Shown here: positions 52,761 to 64,000 of the stretch, piece by piece | Layout of the letters: each line of letters opens with the position of its first letter | How positions within the stretch are numbered: the stretch's first letter is position 1 | Origin: Pristionchus mayeri | Taxonomy: Eukaryota > Nematoda > Chromadorea > Rhabditida > Neodiplogasteridae | DNA length: 64,000 nt | Direction: 5' to 3' | NCBI GenBank assembly: GCA_036245805.1 | Contig: BTRK01000003.1 | Coordinates: 26,980,685 to 27,044,684 of the forward strand | Made by a program: the position numbers and the translations under genes | The notes under the pieces: model-generated | Database searches by the model: none | Told to the model about the DNA's origin: nothing | Seen by the model: only the letters and a program-made list of their open reading frames with translations

Positions 52761-55700
52761 ATGCCCGATTCAGCACGTTTGCGAACCGGAGGAATCGCCA
52801 AGGAGAATGTAAATCTCAAAACATGTTGATATTTTGTAGTTTCTTCGATGCTTTCGAGAACTCTCAGTATAAGTACTGTTCTTCTGCTCTCCTCGACTCT
52901 TTCTGCCCTCCTGACTGGGAATCTCTTCTCGATTATGAAAGCGAATTAGTGCAACTCCCCACACGGAACTATCTCTTCTGTGAGAACATCCATCTCCTCT
53001 CTCAATATTAGATGGCTTTTTCGCGTGTCTAACTTCCCTCTCCCACTGATGGAGAACGTAGAGGTAGAGTAGACAGGAATGGGCGAATATTGACGAGATT
53101 GCACATCATCGCCCTACTTGTGGAATGAATTAGACAGGGGAGATAGAGAATCTGCATAATCCACTCTCTCCCTTCATTTCTTGCAGGGGACGCATGCCTC
53201 TTCCTCGGATGCTCCCGTTGCCAATGGAATGGCCCCTTCTGATCATCCAGACGAGACTCGTCTCGAAGAGAATCCACCCGGATTGTGCGCCAAGGTAGGA
53301 GAGTCTTCGTAGTCTCACCCAATCTCGAGCCAATGAATGGGGAGAATGTCGATGCCTCCGAATGGCGGAAATTAGTGGGTACTCGAGTGTAGTTCGGAAA
53401 TGAGGGTGGTCTCGTTCATTCAGGAAGGTAAGAAGAAGAGGAAGAAGAAGAGTGCGAAAGCAAGGAAGAGAGTGAGTAGAATGAGTGGGGCAATGCTTTG
53501 CAGTGTCTGACTTGCTTTGAAGTGCTAGACGCTCACAACAGAACTTAGTATAACTTGTCTAACCCCTCAGTTGCTGTGTCGTCGATCGAATCGCGTGGGC
53601 GACTCCTACCAACCGAGTAATGAGAGCGGAGCTGCCAATGAACCAATGGTTACTAACCCGTATTTTGTTTTTACGCTTTTAAAATATTCTTTTGCGTGAA
53701 ATCTCATAAATTGGATGGTTCACTCTCCAACGAAGGCGTTATTGCAGCGTACGACTAGTCAAGCTGTGCCACCCGAGGTTCGAGAAGACAAATTCATCCT
53801 CGACAAATCCAGCAATTTATATTACCAGTAAGTCTCTCGATTATCGCGAGAAATGTTGTTATTGACTCTCAAATTATACCGAATTAAAATGTATTAAAAT
53901 GTATTAGGGCGCAACAAAGCAAACGAATCATATCATTTTGACGCATGTGATTTTAGTTCAGTCAAATGAAACATCAAAAAGCTACGAATCATTGTTGTGA
54001 TAATATTTGATAACTTCCAGATGGCTGGTGCTGATGACTCTTGCCTTCGCATACAATTTAATCTTCGACTTTGCTCGATTTGTCTTCAAAGATCTCCATG
54101 TCGGATTGGCTTGGTGAGTTAATCCTTCTCATATGGCAGCTCTCTTTGAAAAATGTTGAATCAGCTATGAGATAATAGCTAGTATTTCACAGCAGACAAA
54201 ATATTTCATAAAAGGCATATATGCACTCAAGATTCCCCCTCCACAGGATACCGTGGCTGTTCTTCGATATCCTCACTGATTCCATCTACGCAGCTGATAT
54301 CGCCATGAAGGCCCGCACTGGTGAGCAAACAACTCATTCAACACTTCCTGTGAATCAAAATCATCGTTGTATTGCATAATAATAAGGAAAACACTAAAAA
54401 TAGAGGAGATAATGAACGTGACTTGAGGTTTCCTGGAGCAAGGACTACTCGTTCGAGACAGCAGAAGGATTCGAAAGGATTACTTCAATAGTGTCGATTT
54501 CAAGATTGATCTCGTATCGTTGATCCCCATCGACTACGTCTTATTTATGTCACCGTCTTTTCTGCGTTTATCTGAGTGAGTTGTTATCAATAATTTAATA
54601 GTCCAAACTCGATGGAAGAACATGACACACTAACACAATTCAATTATTTTGAGTTATTGGACTCTCGGACGATTGAATCGGCTTTTGCGCTACCGAAGAG
54701 CAATGGAAGCTCAGGAAAGGACGGAAACCAGGTCAATTATTCATCCTAATTTGCATGTCAAATTATAGAGATAACATCGTTATCTACAATGAAGAATAAA
54801 TTAGTCGCTAAATTCCTGTTTCATCCTCTGATTCTTTTCATTCAGATCCTCTTACCCCAACGCCTTCCGTATATGCAGTGTCATTTTGTGAGTGCTCATT
54901 CATTGTCAATCAGTAGTGAATCAGAATAATAACTTCCAATCCATGAAGAGCTGCATTTTCAAAATAAAGAAGCACCGATCCGATTCTGATGAAAGAGAAG
55001 GAGAGGATTATGAGATCCTTCCCCTCTCAGGTACATCATCATAATCATCCATGTCAATGCGTGTTTCTACTTCCTCATGTCGGAATGGCACGGAATCGGG
55101 TCGGATACTTGGGTGTACGGGGAGAAGAACAAGCAGAGTCTTCCTGAGTCAGTCTCATTGCTTCCTTAAATCAGCATTTTCAACAACCTTCTATCATAAG
55201 ATAAAATTCTCCGTCTAAGTGAGAGTCTACTTATTAGCACCACCGACCCTTGTCAGATACCATTATAATTTTTCAGTGGGATCAACGACACTCTCATCCG
55301 TCGGTATGTCTACTCCTTCTACTGGTCCACTCTTACTCTCACAACCATCGGAGAGGTCAGCATCCAGTCTCTCGTTGATTTTCCTTCTCAAGTCGATCTC
55401 GGCGCACGACGTCATCTTCCTTTCCTTCAGGTGCCTGGTCCCGTGCAGAATGCTGAATTCCTCTTCGTCACCATTGATCTCATGTGCGGTGTCTTGATTT
55501 TCGCCACCATCGTCGGTGAGTTTGAGCCCATTTCAATCACAATGCATGCGAATCAACTTCTTTCCGTTGCAGGCTGGGTGTTCTTCTTGAGAATAGCTCT
55601 CACTCCCTTATCTTCAGGTAACGTGGGCAGTATGATCTCGAATATGTCCGCTGCTCGGGCCGAGTTCCAGAACAAGATGGACGGAGTGAAGCAGTACATG

Positions 55701-57223
55701 ACACTCAGGAAAGTCTCCAAGAATGTCAGTTATAGAGGATGATAAGCACAGAGAAGATCCCTTCCATTCAGTTGGAGGATCGAGTCATCAAGTGGTTCGA
55801 TTACCTGTGGTCGAATAAGCAATCACTCAATGACGAAAGCGTGCTCAAGGTACGGTAATTAATCGATCGTCGACAGTCTAAGATCGACGTTGAGGTCCTT
55901 CCGGATAAGCTGCAAGCAGAGATTGCGATGCAAGTGCACTTCGAGACACTTAGGAAAGTGAGGATCTTCCAGGTGAGGGAAAACTCCCTTCCTCTCCATT
56001 CATTCACCTTTTCAGGATTGCGAGGCTGGACTACTAGCGGAATTAGTGCTCAAGCTGCAACTACAGGTATTATATTTCGTAGGCGAATACATTGTCAAAG
56101 AGACAAAAGTTGAGCAATTTCACGATTCAATCTATCGTTCATTCAGGTGTTCTCTCCGGGCGATTACATCTGCAGGAAAGGCGACATCGGCAGAGAGATG
56201 TACATCGTCAAAAGGGGGAAATTGCAGGTGCCTTCTGCTAGTCATATTCACTCTGGTTATCTCTTTCTATTCCAGGTGGTGGCCACAGACCAAGAAGATT
56301 CGGAAGTCTTCGCTACTCTGCAGGAGGGATCCGTATTCGGAGAGTTGTCCATTCTCAATATCCGAGGTCAGATTGGCATCGGTGTTTAGTAGGCTTACGT
56401 TGAGTAGGATTCTCTGTGTTGGATGTTGATGAAGTGTACTCCGTCCTGTGGCAGGTTCTAAGCACGGGAATCGTCGAACGGCGAATGTTCGCTCAGTGGG
56501 ATACACGGATCTCTTCGTGCTGAACAAGAACGATCTCTGGGTCGCCCTGAAGGAGTACCCTGAGGCCAGGAAGACACTACTCGTCAAGGTGAGATCATAT
56601 TTTGAAGAAGAACTTGCAAAATAGGTTGTGTTGGTTGCCAGTTAATCAACAGAGAAAATAAAGGAGTAATTGGACTCTCCCTTTGTTCTCAGGGTCGGGA
56701 GATTCTGCGGAAGGACAATCTGCTGGATGACAATGCTCCCGAGGAGCAGGAATCGCCCGAGGAAGTGGTTGACAACCTCCTACAGTCGATATCCGTCCTG
56801 CAGACGAGGTCACTTTCCTATCCTGATAATGAACTAGCTACAGAAACTGAAGAAACTGTATATAATTGTGAGGGAAGTTTTTCAGGGTAGCTCGTCTGAT
56901 GGCCGAGAAGACGAGCACTGAATCGAAGTTGAACAATCGCATCGAAGTGCTCGAGAGGGAACTTGAAAAGTACAAAAAGGTTCGCCCCCATTTTACTTTT
57001 AGAAGTAAAAAAGCACGACGTTGTAATTCAGAAGAGAGTGAAGCAGTCGGAGCCGAAGTTCGGTCGCAGCCAGACTCTCACTGCTGACTTCGACCCACAC
57101 GACCTCGTTTTAGTGAGTTTTTTCTATTCTAATTCAGTCCTTTCATGTGTTTTTTTTCAGCCGGATCGACCTGGTACTTCGTACATCGAGCCGATTGATC
57201 CTCATACGAAGAAAGTTAACTGA
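52761..57223 (+). CDS. cyclic nucleotide-gated channel, alpha-type subunit
   Basis: The ATG at 52761 follows a TTTCAG acceptor three bases earlier, fitting trans-splicing. The N-terminus is basic ([16 protein letters not shown]). Membrane segments follow: [20 protein letters not shown] (S1), [20 protein letters not shown] (S2), [18 protein letters not shown] (S3), [20 protein letters not shown] (S4), then [20 protein letters not shown] (S5). The pore is [16 protein letters not shown] near 55.33 kb; TIGE is the alpha-subunit filter. S6 and C-linker include [18 protein letters not shown]. The cyclic-nucleotide domain shows [33 protein letters not shown] and [19 protein letters not shown] coiled coil ([20 protein letters not shown]) matches the CNGA leucine zipper. 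Role: cGMP-gated cation channel of sensory cilia. Whether it is the TAX-4, CNG-3 or another orthologue I cannot decide. Confidence 0.95.
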
Positions 57224-57555
57224 ACCCACTGTCCCATACGGTCACTTCCCACTTACTTCATCCTCACACTCATCTTGTTTAAGCGGGTTCTCCTTTGTGA
57301 AAGTTGGTAACCATTTCTTACTTTGCTCACGAGCTTGTTTCCTCTTCTGTATCCGACATAGTTAAAATGCCAAATATACTATTCGCAATAGGACCTGTTA
57401 TGTTTCCTCTCTATTATCACAATGAGAATGCAAGCATTTTGAATAAATTTAAACACTATATCTGTATCATGTTTGTATCGCATAATCTAATTATCTTCGT
57501 TAGACAAAAGAAGGAAAATCATGCAAGTAATTTATCATGCCCTTGTTGTAACAAT
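57224..57555. other. gap between convergent genes
   Basis: AT-rich shared 3' flank of the CNG gene and the minus-strand gene at 57556; nothing further recognised. Confidence 0.4.
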
Positions 57556-59929
57556 TTAGAATGGGTAGGCGTAGTCATATTGGAATCCTTTGGCGTCGAT
57601 CGATTTCAATGCTGCGGGGTCTTGGATCTTCACGTAGCAATCGTATCCAAGGGACTGGTCGAGCGAATCGCGGGAGTCGACTATCACTTCCACTTTAGTG
57701 CAGTGAGTCGCCACGATCAGACCCACGTCGGTCGTCGAGTTACGTATCGACGATGCTTCTATCGTCGGGCTGAGAACATGTTGCACACCTCCACTCCCCG
57801 AAAACGTTGCTCACCATTCCTGCCCTTGCTTTCTGTTGAAGTTGTTCGCCCGGAAAGCCCGTTTTTCTTCATCCTCCATCAGATGCAGCTTCCTGCTCCT
57901 GTAGATGACCACCCCGCAATCTGCCCCACCGCAACTCAGTTTGTCCGTTTTGATGAAGAGATTCTCCTGAGCAAAAGGAGAGGTTCAACACAATTTTCGT
58001 TTCTTTCCACATCAACAATTTGGAGAATCACAAGTGAATATGATTTAAATACAAGTGTGTGAGAATGATTAAAATGTTCAAAAGAAGTTCGACAAATGTC
58101 TGACCGCTTCTCCGTCGATCATGAACGAACGGCGACAGGGTCGTGTCCAAACATTCTCCAGGGTTAGTGGGAAGTAATTTTTGAGGTTAGTAACCGATTG
58201 TCGCTCGTATACAATCACTACGTAACGATCCCTGTATAATATATTTATAATTTTCAAAATTCTTAAAGTTACTGTGAAGCGGACGAGTTCAAGACCATCA
58301 TCAACGTCTCCGCCTTTCCCTTCATACTCAAATGATCCGTCTTCGTGAATGCTTTAATCACAAAATATGTCGCTCTCTCTTAGTCGTAAGAGTATTGGAA
58401 ACTAGCGACAAGAAAAGGGCAGTTGTTATCTGTTATAAAACATAGAGGAGTTCAGAATGTCAAATAGGAAGAGAGATAAGGCGACAAGAAAGGGACCGGA
58501 GTTCAGACCGTCAACGCTTAGCCAAAATAGAGTACTGTGGACAATTCCATCTAACCCACTACCAAGTTTTCCATCATTAAAGTGCAAAAAGGAGAGAAGG
58601 ACACAAGCGTAACATCTTTATCGCATCCTCTAAACTCTCTCTGACTCAATCCTCTCTCTCTCTCCTTGTTGTCTCTGTGTTGAGCATCAGCTGTTGTGCA
58701 TGGCAATGACGAATGCATATTCCACCACTTTCGGCATTCGATCCTTGAAATGATCCTGCAACTTTGTTCCAATAACATTGTAACATCACGTGTGGCTTCT
58801 TACCCCGTTCACATAGAATGATATATCCTCGTCAGTTGTGTTCATCAGTTCGTGTGCTTTCTCAATTATCACAGCAATCTCCGTTTTGAAAATCTAAAAT
58901 AAAATAAAAATATTTTTTAGCTTTAAATATAGACTATTCTATATTTAGTCTCAGGATGAACCTCATCCTCTTGGGAAAGTGCCAATTCGAAAGCTCTTAC
59001 GACTACCTGTGAAATACAAATCAGGATCTTTCGCTCCTTTTCACTCACCAGAGTGCTGACCACTTCGGCTATTCTCTGTCTTGCCTTCTCGAGAGTTCTG
59101 TTCTGCTTGAGATCATCAGCAAGCATCCGAGAATGAATAGGATTTCTATCCCGTGGAAGATTCTTCACATCCTGGCAATTTTGCACTTTTTTTCAAAAAA
59201 AATGATCAAGCGACAAAACTAACCAACAGTAGCTCTTCTGGTTGCGCTTTCTGGCATCGTAAAAGAAACTTCTTGACTACATTCTGCCACCCAACATTGT
59301 TGTTCCTTCCCGAAAGAGCGATGATGGCATCATTCAATGACTCGAGCAACGTTCCTGTTTTCGTGCTAATCTAAAAGACAACTTTCCATAGTTTATTCAT
59401 TATTGAAATGCACCTCATCAAACTGAGCTTCTAAGCAGACTGATTTTGTCTCCTTCAGTTCTCGAATTATCTCGGAAGACATCTAAAATAAATAAATTAA
59501 TTCGATGTCATGGAATCTCCTTGCCTCTTTCACTGCTGCTTCCACTTTCCGAACCGTTCCATCTCCGTTTCCAAAGCTCACCAGGAAATTCACAACATTC
59601 CCCGCCATCTTGAAGTATGTATCCGCTACAGAAATGTACGTTCCTATCTTGATTGACGTCTGAACGATGGTTTGCAACTGCTTCCATCCGTCGGATTTGG
59701 CCAGATCCTGGGAGATGTTCATCTTAGTAGATTCGGGAGGAGAAGAGTCAGCAAGAAGGAGTCCATGGAGTTTGCTACGATTGGAAATGAGATTGCTCAG
59801 CTTAATCAGCTCATCCGATGCGTCCTTCGAAGCTGAGATTCAATTGTTAGCGAGGAAACGAGTAGAAAGCATACTCAAAGCACCAATTGGATGCAGAAGA
59901 AGAGCAGAGAAGAGGAGGGGAATGATCAT
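57556..59929 (-). CDS. secreted or lumenal protein of unknown family
   Basis: Not recognised. ATG 59929 starts a signal peptide (MIIPLLFSALLLHPIGAL). Exons that follow are largely helical: SKDASDELIKLSNLISNRSK, GWKQLQTIVQTSIKIGTYIS with VADTYFKMAGNVVNFLVSFG, MSSEIIRELKETKSVCLEAQ, LEKARQRIAEVVSTLVSEKE, IFKTEIAVIIEKAHELMNTT, VVEYAFVIAMHNS. A beta-rich C-terminal part follows: DRYVVIVYERQS, FMIDGEA, ENLFIKTDKLSCGGADCGVV, and a last exon ending GYDCYVKIQDPAAL to AYPF. An apparent in-frame TGA at 57811-57813 is removed by a 45-nt intron (57814-57770, GTGAGC to CTCAG). The gene follows another signal-peptide gene by 180 bp on the same strand, suggesting an operon or tandem pair. Confidence 0.6.
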
Positions 59930-60108
59930 CTCTCGATGCTTCTCATCACTTTCTCGGGGCTTTTGTAGAACTACAGGAGATAAAAGCGCCCATTCACTTG
60001 TGAAAATGACAAAGGGGAGCAGAAATCTCTTTGGATGAACAGCCAGACTCATTCAGGAACTGTCGTTACAGAACTTCAACGGAAGAGAAATGCTTTGTAA
60101 ATGCTTTG

Positions 60109-60684
60109 TCAAATGTTCCTAACGACTTTTCCCATTCCGAAATGAAAATGAGTACGCTTCGTGTTCTGGCAGCATTTTCCCGGCAACCTCTTAATTTCCT
60201 TTCGTCCCCACTCTCCAGCCCACTCTTTGTTGCTGCGAATTACGCCAAGCTTATTATCCACGAAAAGATGTGAACTCATGCTAGAGTGTTCAATGAAATA
60301 CGCAAGCTCAATTTTGCATCTTCCAATTTGGTAATTGATTGAATGCACCTCGTAAATAGTGGAGAAGTTCGCGATGCCTTGAATGATATCTTCCGGGGCG
60401 TAATCAGGATTCCAAAACTTCTCGAGTATTACTGAAAAGAAAACAAATTGTAATTCCTTTTTTAAAAATATTTTTTCACGTTCAAACATACTGGTGCATT
60501 GATCGAGGTGGGAGTTGGCTGTAACATTTAGCAAGTCGGCGTGTTTCTCTATCACTCGTGTAACGTTCCCTCCATCCAGAGACGTAGATCTCCAACCAAG
60601 TGCAACTAGAAATCTGTCGATGTTGAGGCTGTAGCATGTGATCGGAGATGAGATAAAAATGCATATGAATATTGATATTCTCAT
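60109..60684 (-). CDS. small secreted protein, 171 aa, two exons
   Basis: Not recognised. Exon 1 (60684-60492) encodes signal peptide MRISIFICIFISSPITCYS and NIDRFLVALGWRST with an NVT glycosylation site; exon 2 (60431-60109) reads ILEKFWNPDYAPEDIIQGIA, YEVHSINYQIGRCKIELAYF and a Lys/Arg-rich end. The two exons join in phase across a 60-nt intron and end in a stop. Helical character and signal peptide recall the gene 180 bp downstream, of which it may be a truncated relative or the true first part; sequence similarity is not visible by eye. Confidence 0.55.
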   Translation of the reverse strand: MRISIFICIFISSPITCYSLNIDRFLVALGWRSTSLDGGNVTRVIEKHADLLNVTANSHLDQCTSMFEREKIFLKKELQFVFFSVILEKFWNPDYAPEDIIQGIANFSTIYEVHSINYQIGRCKIELAYFIEHSSMSSHLFVDNKLGVIRSNKEWAGEWGRKEIKRLPGKCCQNTKRTHFHFGMGKVVRNI

Positions 60685-60699
60685 ATTCTGAAATCTTCC

Positions 60700-61140
60700 T
60701 GAAAATTGTCAAATTATATGGAAATCACTCGAGAATATGGAGGACGAATCGTCATTGAACTATACCTGCTCTGTAAATTAACTGCTCGTAATGGGAAATT
60801 GGAGATTTATACAGGAACAGCGACGGGACGGTGAAGATAAACTGAGTTGTACTCCACTTCTCTCTTCGATTCACTCGCTCTCTCATCAACCTCATGACGA
60901 GTGTGCACAGTTAGGACAGAGAACTCTTTTTTTCGGTTGAATATATAAACATGAAACATTGTGGAGTGGAAGCGACTAGTCTTGGTCTGGCAGTGAAATA
61001 ATGAAACTGTTTGACAAAGCACAAATAATTGACAAAGATAAAATGTGTGTCTCTGTTTTGAGATGTAAATAAATCGATAACCTTGTTTCAAACTTTGCCC
61101 ATCTCCTTTATACTCTAACGATCGTCGTTTGTTCATCCCA
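60700..61140. other. intergenic, divergent promoters
   Basis: Lies between the minus-strand secreted protein (60684) and the plus-strand Ly6-like gene. No motif recognised. Confidence 0.35.
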
Positions 61141-61180
61141 TAAAAGGATGAAGTATTCATCTCCCTCTCCCATTCGTCCG

Positions 61181-61802
61181 ATGGAACTGCGTGTGATTCT
61201 CCTCTTCTTCTCTCTTCTCGCACTCCAAATCGACAGCAGAAGACCCGTTGTCGATCTCACTCAACAGTGAGTCCTCCAATCTCACTATACTCAATAAACG
61301 TCCACTGCAGACAGTACACTTGCGACCATTCCGCTCTCCTCAAGATACAGCATAGAACGAGAGGTGGACTGCCGATTTTCAAACTAACGTCTGAAATTGG
61401 TTTGCAGTGAAGGACAAGCATCCATCGAACAAGACGATCACGTGTCATGGCGGGTGTTATTTCTACATCCAGAAGAATGAGCTCATCGGAGGATACTTGT
61501 TCAGTAGTGGCTGCGTCAATTTCCCCTCAAGAAGTCGAAGGCGCTCGCTCACTCATTTCTCCAGGAACTGCACAAGCCTGGTCGATTCAGCGAAGGAAAC
61601 TGCACAACTACCAAGGGCCAGCAAATGATTCGATGCGCATGCCATCACGAGTCAGTTCTGCTTATGATAAGAAAGTGAAGGAAGATCCTCCCCATTCAGC
61701 ATGTGCAACCACCCCTCGAAAGTGGATATTCCCTCCCATATGGAGACATTCGCAAATCTGATGCAGCAGAGAGAAGCTGCGAAGGGAGCACAACAGACGT
61801 GA
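61181..61802 (+). CDS. small secreted Ly6/three-finger-like protein
   Basis: Signal peptide MELRVILLFFSLLALQIDS; then five exons joined in phase through short introns (one of 50 nt at about 61512-61561). Eight cysteines appear in the order YTC, ITCHGGC, SSGC, GNC, IRCACHHDMCN. The closing CxCxxDxCN is the mark of Ly6/uPAR/TGF-beta-receptor-type three-finger modules common among nematode secreted proteins. After it comes a soluble tail (VDIPSHMETFANLMQQREAA) without a GPI signal or membrane helix, so secretion is likely. An in-frame upstream ATG at 61148 would place the signal peptide internally, so 61181 is preferred. Ligand unknown. Confidence 0.75.
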
Positions 61803-61965
61803 ACAGATGAATACCCCAGAAAGTACATGAGTTGATACGAGCTTCAATTGAACGTGTTTATTGCTCTCGCAACGAATAAAGTTTTGGTTTCTGCTTCGCT
61901 TCTTCTCTAATCAAGCACTCAGCACGAGATAGTCGTTAGACTGACCGCATCGAACCTAAATTAAC

Positions 61966-63478
61966 CTATTTTCGAAAATAATTTCTTAAATGGCTCACGG
62001 GTTTTTCGAGGAAGGCAGCAACGGGGGCAGCATCGATGGGGAAGTGCTTGGGATAGCACTCGATGGGAGTGAGGAGAGGATGGGGAAGAGACCAATGGAA
62101 GAGCAGATGATCGTCCTGAGGGGAGAATCACGGGGGGATGATGGGTGACTCCACCCTGAGATACTCCTCGATCCTCTCGTCTGCACTCCTCTCTGAACTC
62201 CCTCGAGATTCCCTCCTTCCGTGATGACGACGACGCTTCTTCTTCATGTGCTTCTCAAGGGAGAACGAGTGCTTGTGAGTATCGATGAATGACTAAGTCA
62301 TTGCCCGATTCCTAACACTTCTTCTGTTCATAGGCATGTAACTTAAAACCGAACACAAGAACATTGAATGGTTAATATGTACTGCATCTGGAGTGAGCGA
62401 GTTATACCTCGATGAAGTGATTGATTGGATGGTAGAAGAAAGTGAATCCGATGACGATGCACGAGATGAGGAGAGCCATTCGACGGAGATGAGAGAACAA
62501 CACACGATCCACTCGAGACTGCAACCATCACTTCACTGTCAGGAGATCGACCACGGAGACAACCAACCCTCGGGTTGAAGTCAGTCGACCGGGAGGCGTT
62601 TCTCGATAACTGCAAGTGTTTAACTCAACATTGTAATATGGAGTTGCATGAATAATGCTAATGTCTTGATATTCTAATTTACAAATTGCTTATGGCAGAT
62701 GTAATTACCGCAAACATCTCCGGACTGAGATTTTTGTCATCCGTGAAGTTTTCGTGTATCGGGTATCGATAAACGGAGAACTGCAATCAATGGATCGGGT
62801 ACGGTAGAGAAGGATACTGTACATCGTTCGGCTGCATTATCGATCCATGAAGGAGAGCTGCGATGTAGTGAAGACTCGCCTCTGCAGTGCAGTCGCTCCC
62901 GTTGCAGCTCAAGGATTCATCATTTTCAATTTTAATGATCTGAATGAACATACTGGCATGCCATGCTATGGAGACACTGGGGATAGGCGTTAGGAGGACA
63001 CGGAAGATACTCGCAGTAGTCTCCCTTCTACAATTCATTCTCCTCCTCTCTTCTCCTTCTCTCTCACCTCTGTTTCTCCCGAACATTGCACGTCAGAATT
63101 GCACATAACGAACTTCGCTAATGAATTTGAATCGACATTGTAGTGTTGACATCTCAAAGATCAAAGATCAAGGTCGTTTAAATGACAAAGACCGTACGTG
63201 AAGCTACAGCGTGGCTTCTCAATGTCCATGCATGTGTCCGCTTCTGTACAGATGAGAGATGAACGATCAAAGTAGAGAGAAAACTAACGGTAGAAAGATG
63301 CTCCTGGAAACAAGGCTGTACGTTTGATGGAGCAGTCGCCTTTGATCCGGGATATAATGACGAGGTAGAAGAGCAACCAAGGGGGGAGACCGCCCATTGA
63401 GAGAGAAGGGGTCGAGAGTGAGGGGAGGAGGATGGGACACGGGAACTTGTTTACTCCACTTGCATATGCACTCTGCAT
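61966..63478 (-). CDS. unidentified multi-pass membrane protein
   Basis: Not recognised. Minus-strand exons: GGLPPWLLFYLVIISRIKGD (63.35 kb, a membrane helix), a cysteine-containing segment with IAWHASMFIQIIKIENDESL and CNGSDCTAEASLHYIAALLH (62.85 kb), FSVYRYPIHENFTDDKNLS, a helix MALLISCIVIGFTFFYHPIN (62.45 kb), a basic His/Arg stretch (EKHMKKKRRRHHGRRESRG), and the last exon DDHLLFHWSLPHPLLTPIEC ending near FLEKPVSHLRNYFRK at 61966. Two or more helices are joined by a lumenal loop with two Cys and an N-glycosylation site. The start is uncertain; 63478 is the first in-frame ATG. Confidence 0.5.
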
Positions 63479-63540
63479 TCGAATGGTCGATTACGTGTCC
63501 TTCCCTCATTCTCCATTCATTCTATTCCTTCGGCATCGCC

Positions 63541-64000
63541 ATGGTGGGTCGTTTCCTTTTTTAGTGATCCATATACTACTCCATTTTTTTATTGATCCAT
63601 ATACTATTGATCCATATACTACTCCCCGGTTTATAGTAACCCGTTTTCAGATCCAGTCTCCGCAGCCAACGCAGAGCGAGTCTAAGGAAGCTCCTAAATC
63701 GAACGACGACCCTAAATCAAAGGCTGCTCCTAAATCTAACGAAGCGCCTAAAACTAAGGAGGATCCCAAATCTAACAAGCCTCCTAAATCTACGGAGGCT
63801 CCCAAATCTAACGAGGCTCCAAAATCTAAGGAAGCTCCTAAATCTAACGAGGCTCCAAAATCTAAGGAAGCTCCTAAATCTAACGAGACTCCTAAAACTA
63901 AGGAAGCTGATAAGTCGAAGGAGGCTCCTAAATCAAAGAAGGGGACTAAATCGAAGGAAGCTAAATCTCCAAATGAAGCGTCGACGCAACGAAGTGTTGA
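63541..64000 (+). CDS. Lys/Pro-rich hexapeptide-repeat protein, 5' end only
   Basis: The ATG at 63541-63543 is spliced over a 107-nt intron (63544-63650) to a long exon reading IQSPQPTQSESKEAPKSNDD and then repeats of the type (K/N)EAPKS. There is no stop before the window ends. The protein is highly charged and without predicted fold; similar sequence occurs in linker-histone-like and desiccation-related proteins, but I draw no function from composition. The single-codon first exon (ATG alone) is notable. Confidence 0.6.
63690..63960 (+). repeat. 18-bp coding tandem repeat (EAPKS-K/N)
   Basis: About 15 imperfect units of GAAGCTCCTAAATCTAAG type, alternating AAG and AAC at one codon in the best-preserved part (63785-63890), which gives a 36-bp higher-order period. 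Confidence 0.9.

Noticed and set aside
57811..57813. In-frame TGA inside a coding stretch, possible readthrough or selenocysteine
   Set aside because: A 45-nt intron with GTGAGC donor and CTCAG acceptor removes it in phase and keeps the frame, so no recoding is needed.
59929..60109. Joining the two signal-peptide genes at 60684 and 59929 into one
   Set aside because: The upstream one ends in a stop after an in-phase two-exon frame, and the downstream one has its own signal peptide; kept separate, though transcripts could change this.
1..64000. CRISPR arrays, bacterial operons, tRNA or rRNA genes
   Set aside because: No regularly spaced repeats and no cloverleaf or rRNA-like segment noticed by eye; the intron-rich gene structure is eukaryotic. 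A tRNA search program would be needed to exclude small RNA genes fully.

Overview
The window is nuclear DNA from an animal, almost certainly a nematode. Introns are numerous and often only about 40-60 nt. Several first coding exons follow a TTTCAG-type acceptor, as expected for spliced-leader trans-splicing. Gene contents (a TACGGTA-rich intronic background, a DAF-19/RFX-type X-box before bbs-5, CTLD/LDLa receptors, mariner elements) fit a free-living rhabditid or diplogastrid; I cannot name the species. Coding regions below were read by joining exons by eye, so outer limits are firmer than every internal splice.

Left part (1-26.9 kb): the 3' half of a mariner transposon, an unidentified minus-strand gene, and, divergent from it across an X-box, a complete Bardet-Biedl gene bbs-5. 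Convergent to bbs-5 is a long inositol-polyphosphate 4-phosphatase (INPP4) gene with a decayed mariner-like element in an intron. Divergent from INPP4 lies a CNK scaffold gene (cnk-1 type). One intron of cnk-1 and its 3' flank each carry a foldback hAT-like element with a perfect 8-bp target duplication. Protein O-fucosyltransferase 2 follows, with a small membrane-protein gene nested antisense in one of its introns.

Middle (27-39 kb): a MogA/gephyrin-N-domain gene, 3.2 kb of CT/GA-rich non-coding DNA, a receptor-free protein tyrosine phosphatase, and two unidentified minus-strand genes.

39-50.4 kb: one minus-strand gene model for a type I receptor (signal peptide, C-type lectin domain, LDLa module, long ectodomain, one transmembrane helix, acidic/Ser-rich tail). 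Four unrelated transposable elements sit in its introns: a 1.5-kb foldback, an intact mariner, a decayed mariner-like element, and a 3.5-kb non-autonomous LTR retrotransposon inserted exactly at a 3' splice site. This is the most unusual stretch of the window.

Right part (50.4-64 kb): a cyclic-nucleotide-gated channel alpha subunit, two tandem secreted-protein genes of unknown family, a small Ly6-like eight-cysteine secreted protein, an unidentified membrane protein, and the beginning of a Lys/Pro-rich hexapeptide-repeat protein running off the window. bbs-5, the CNG channel and perhaps the gene divergent from bbs-5 belong to sensory-cilium biology; cnk-1 and the phosphatases are signalling genes. 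I see no evidence that the genes form one pathway.
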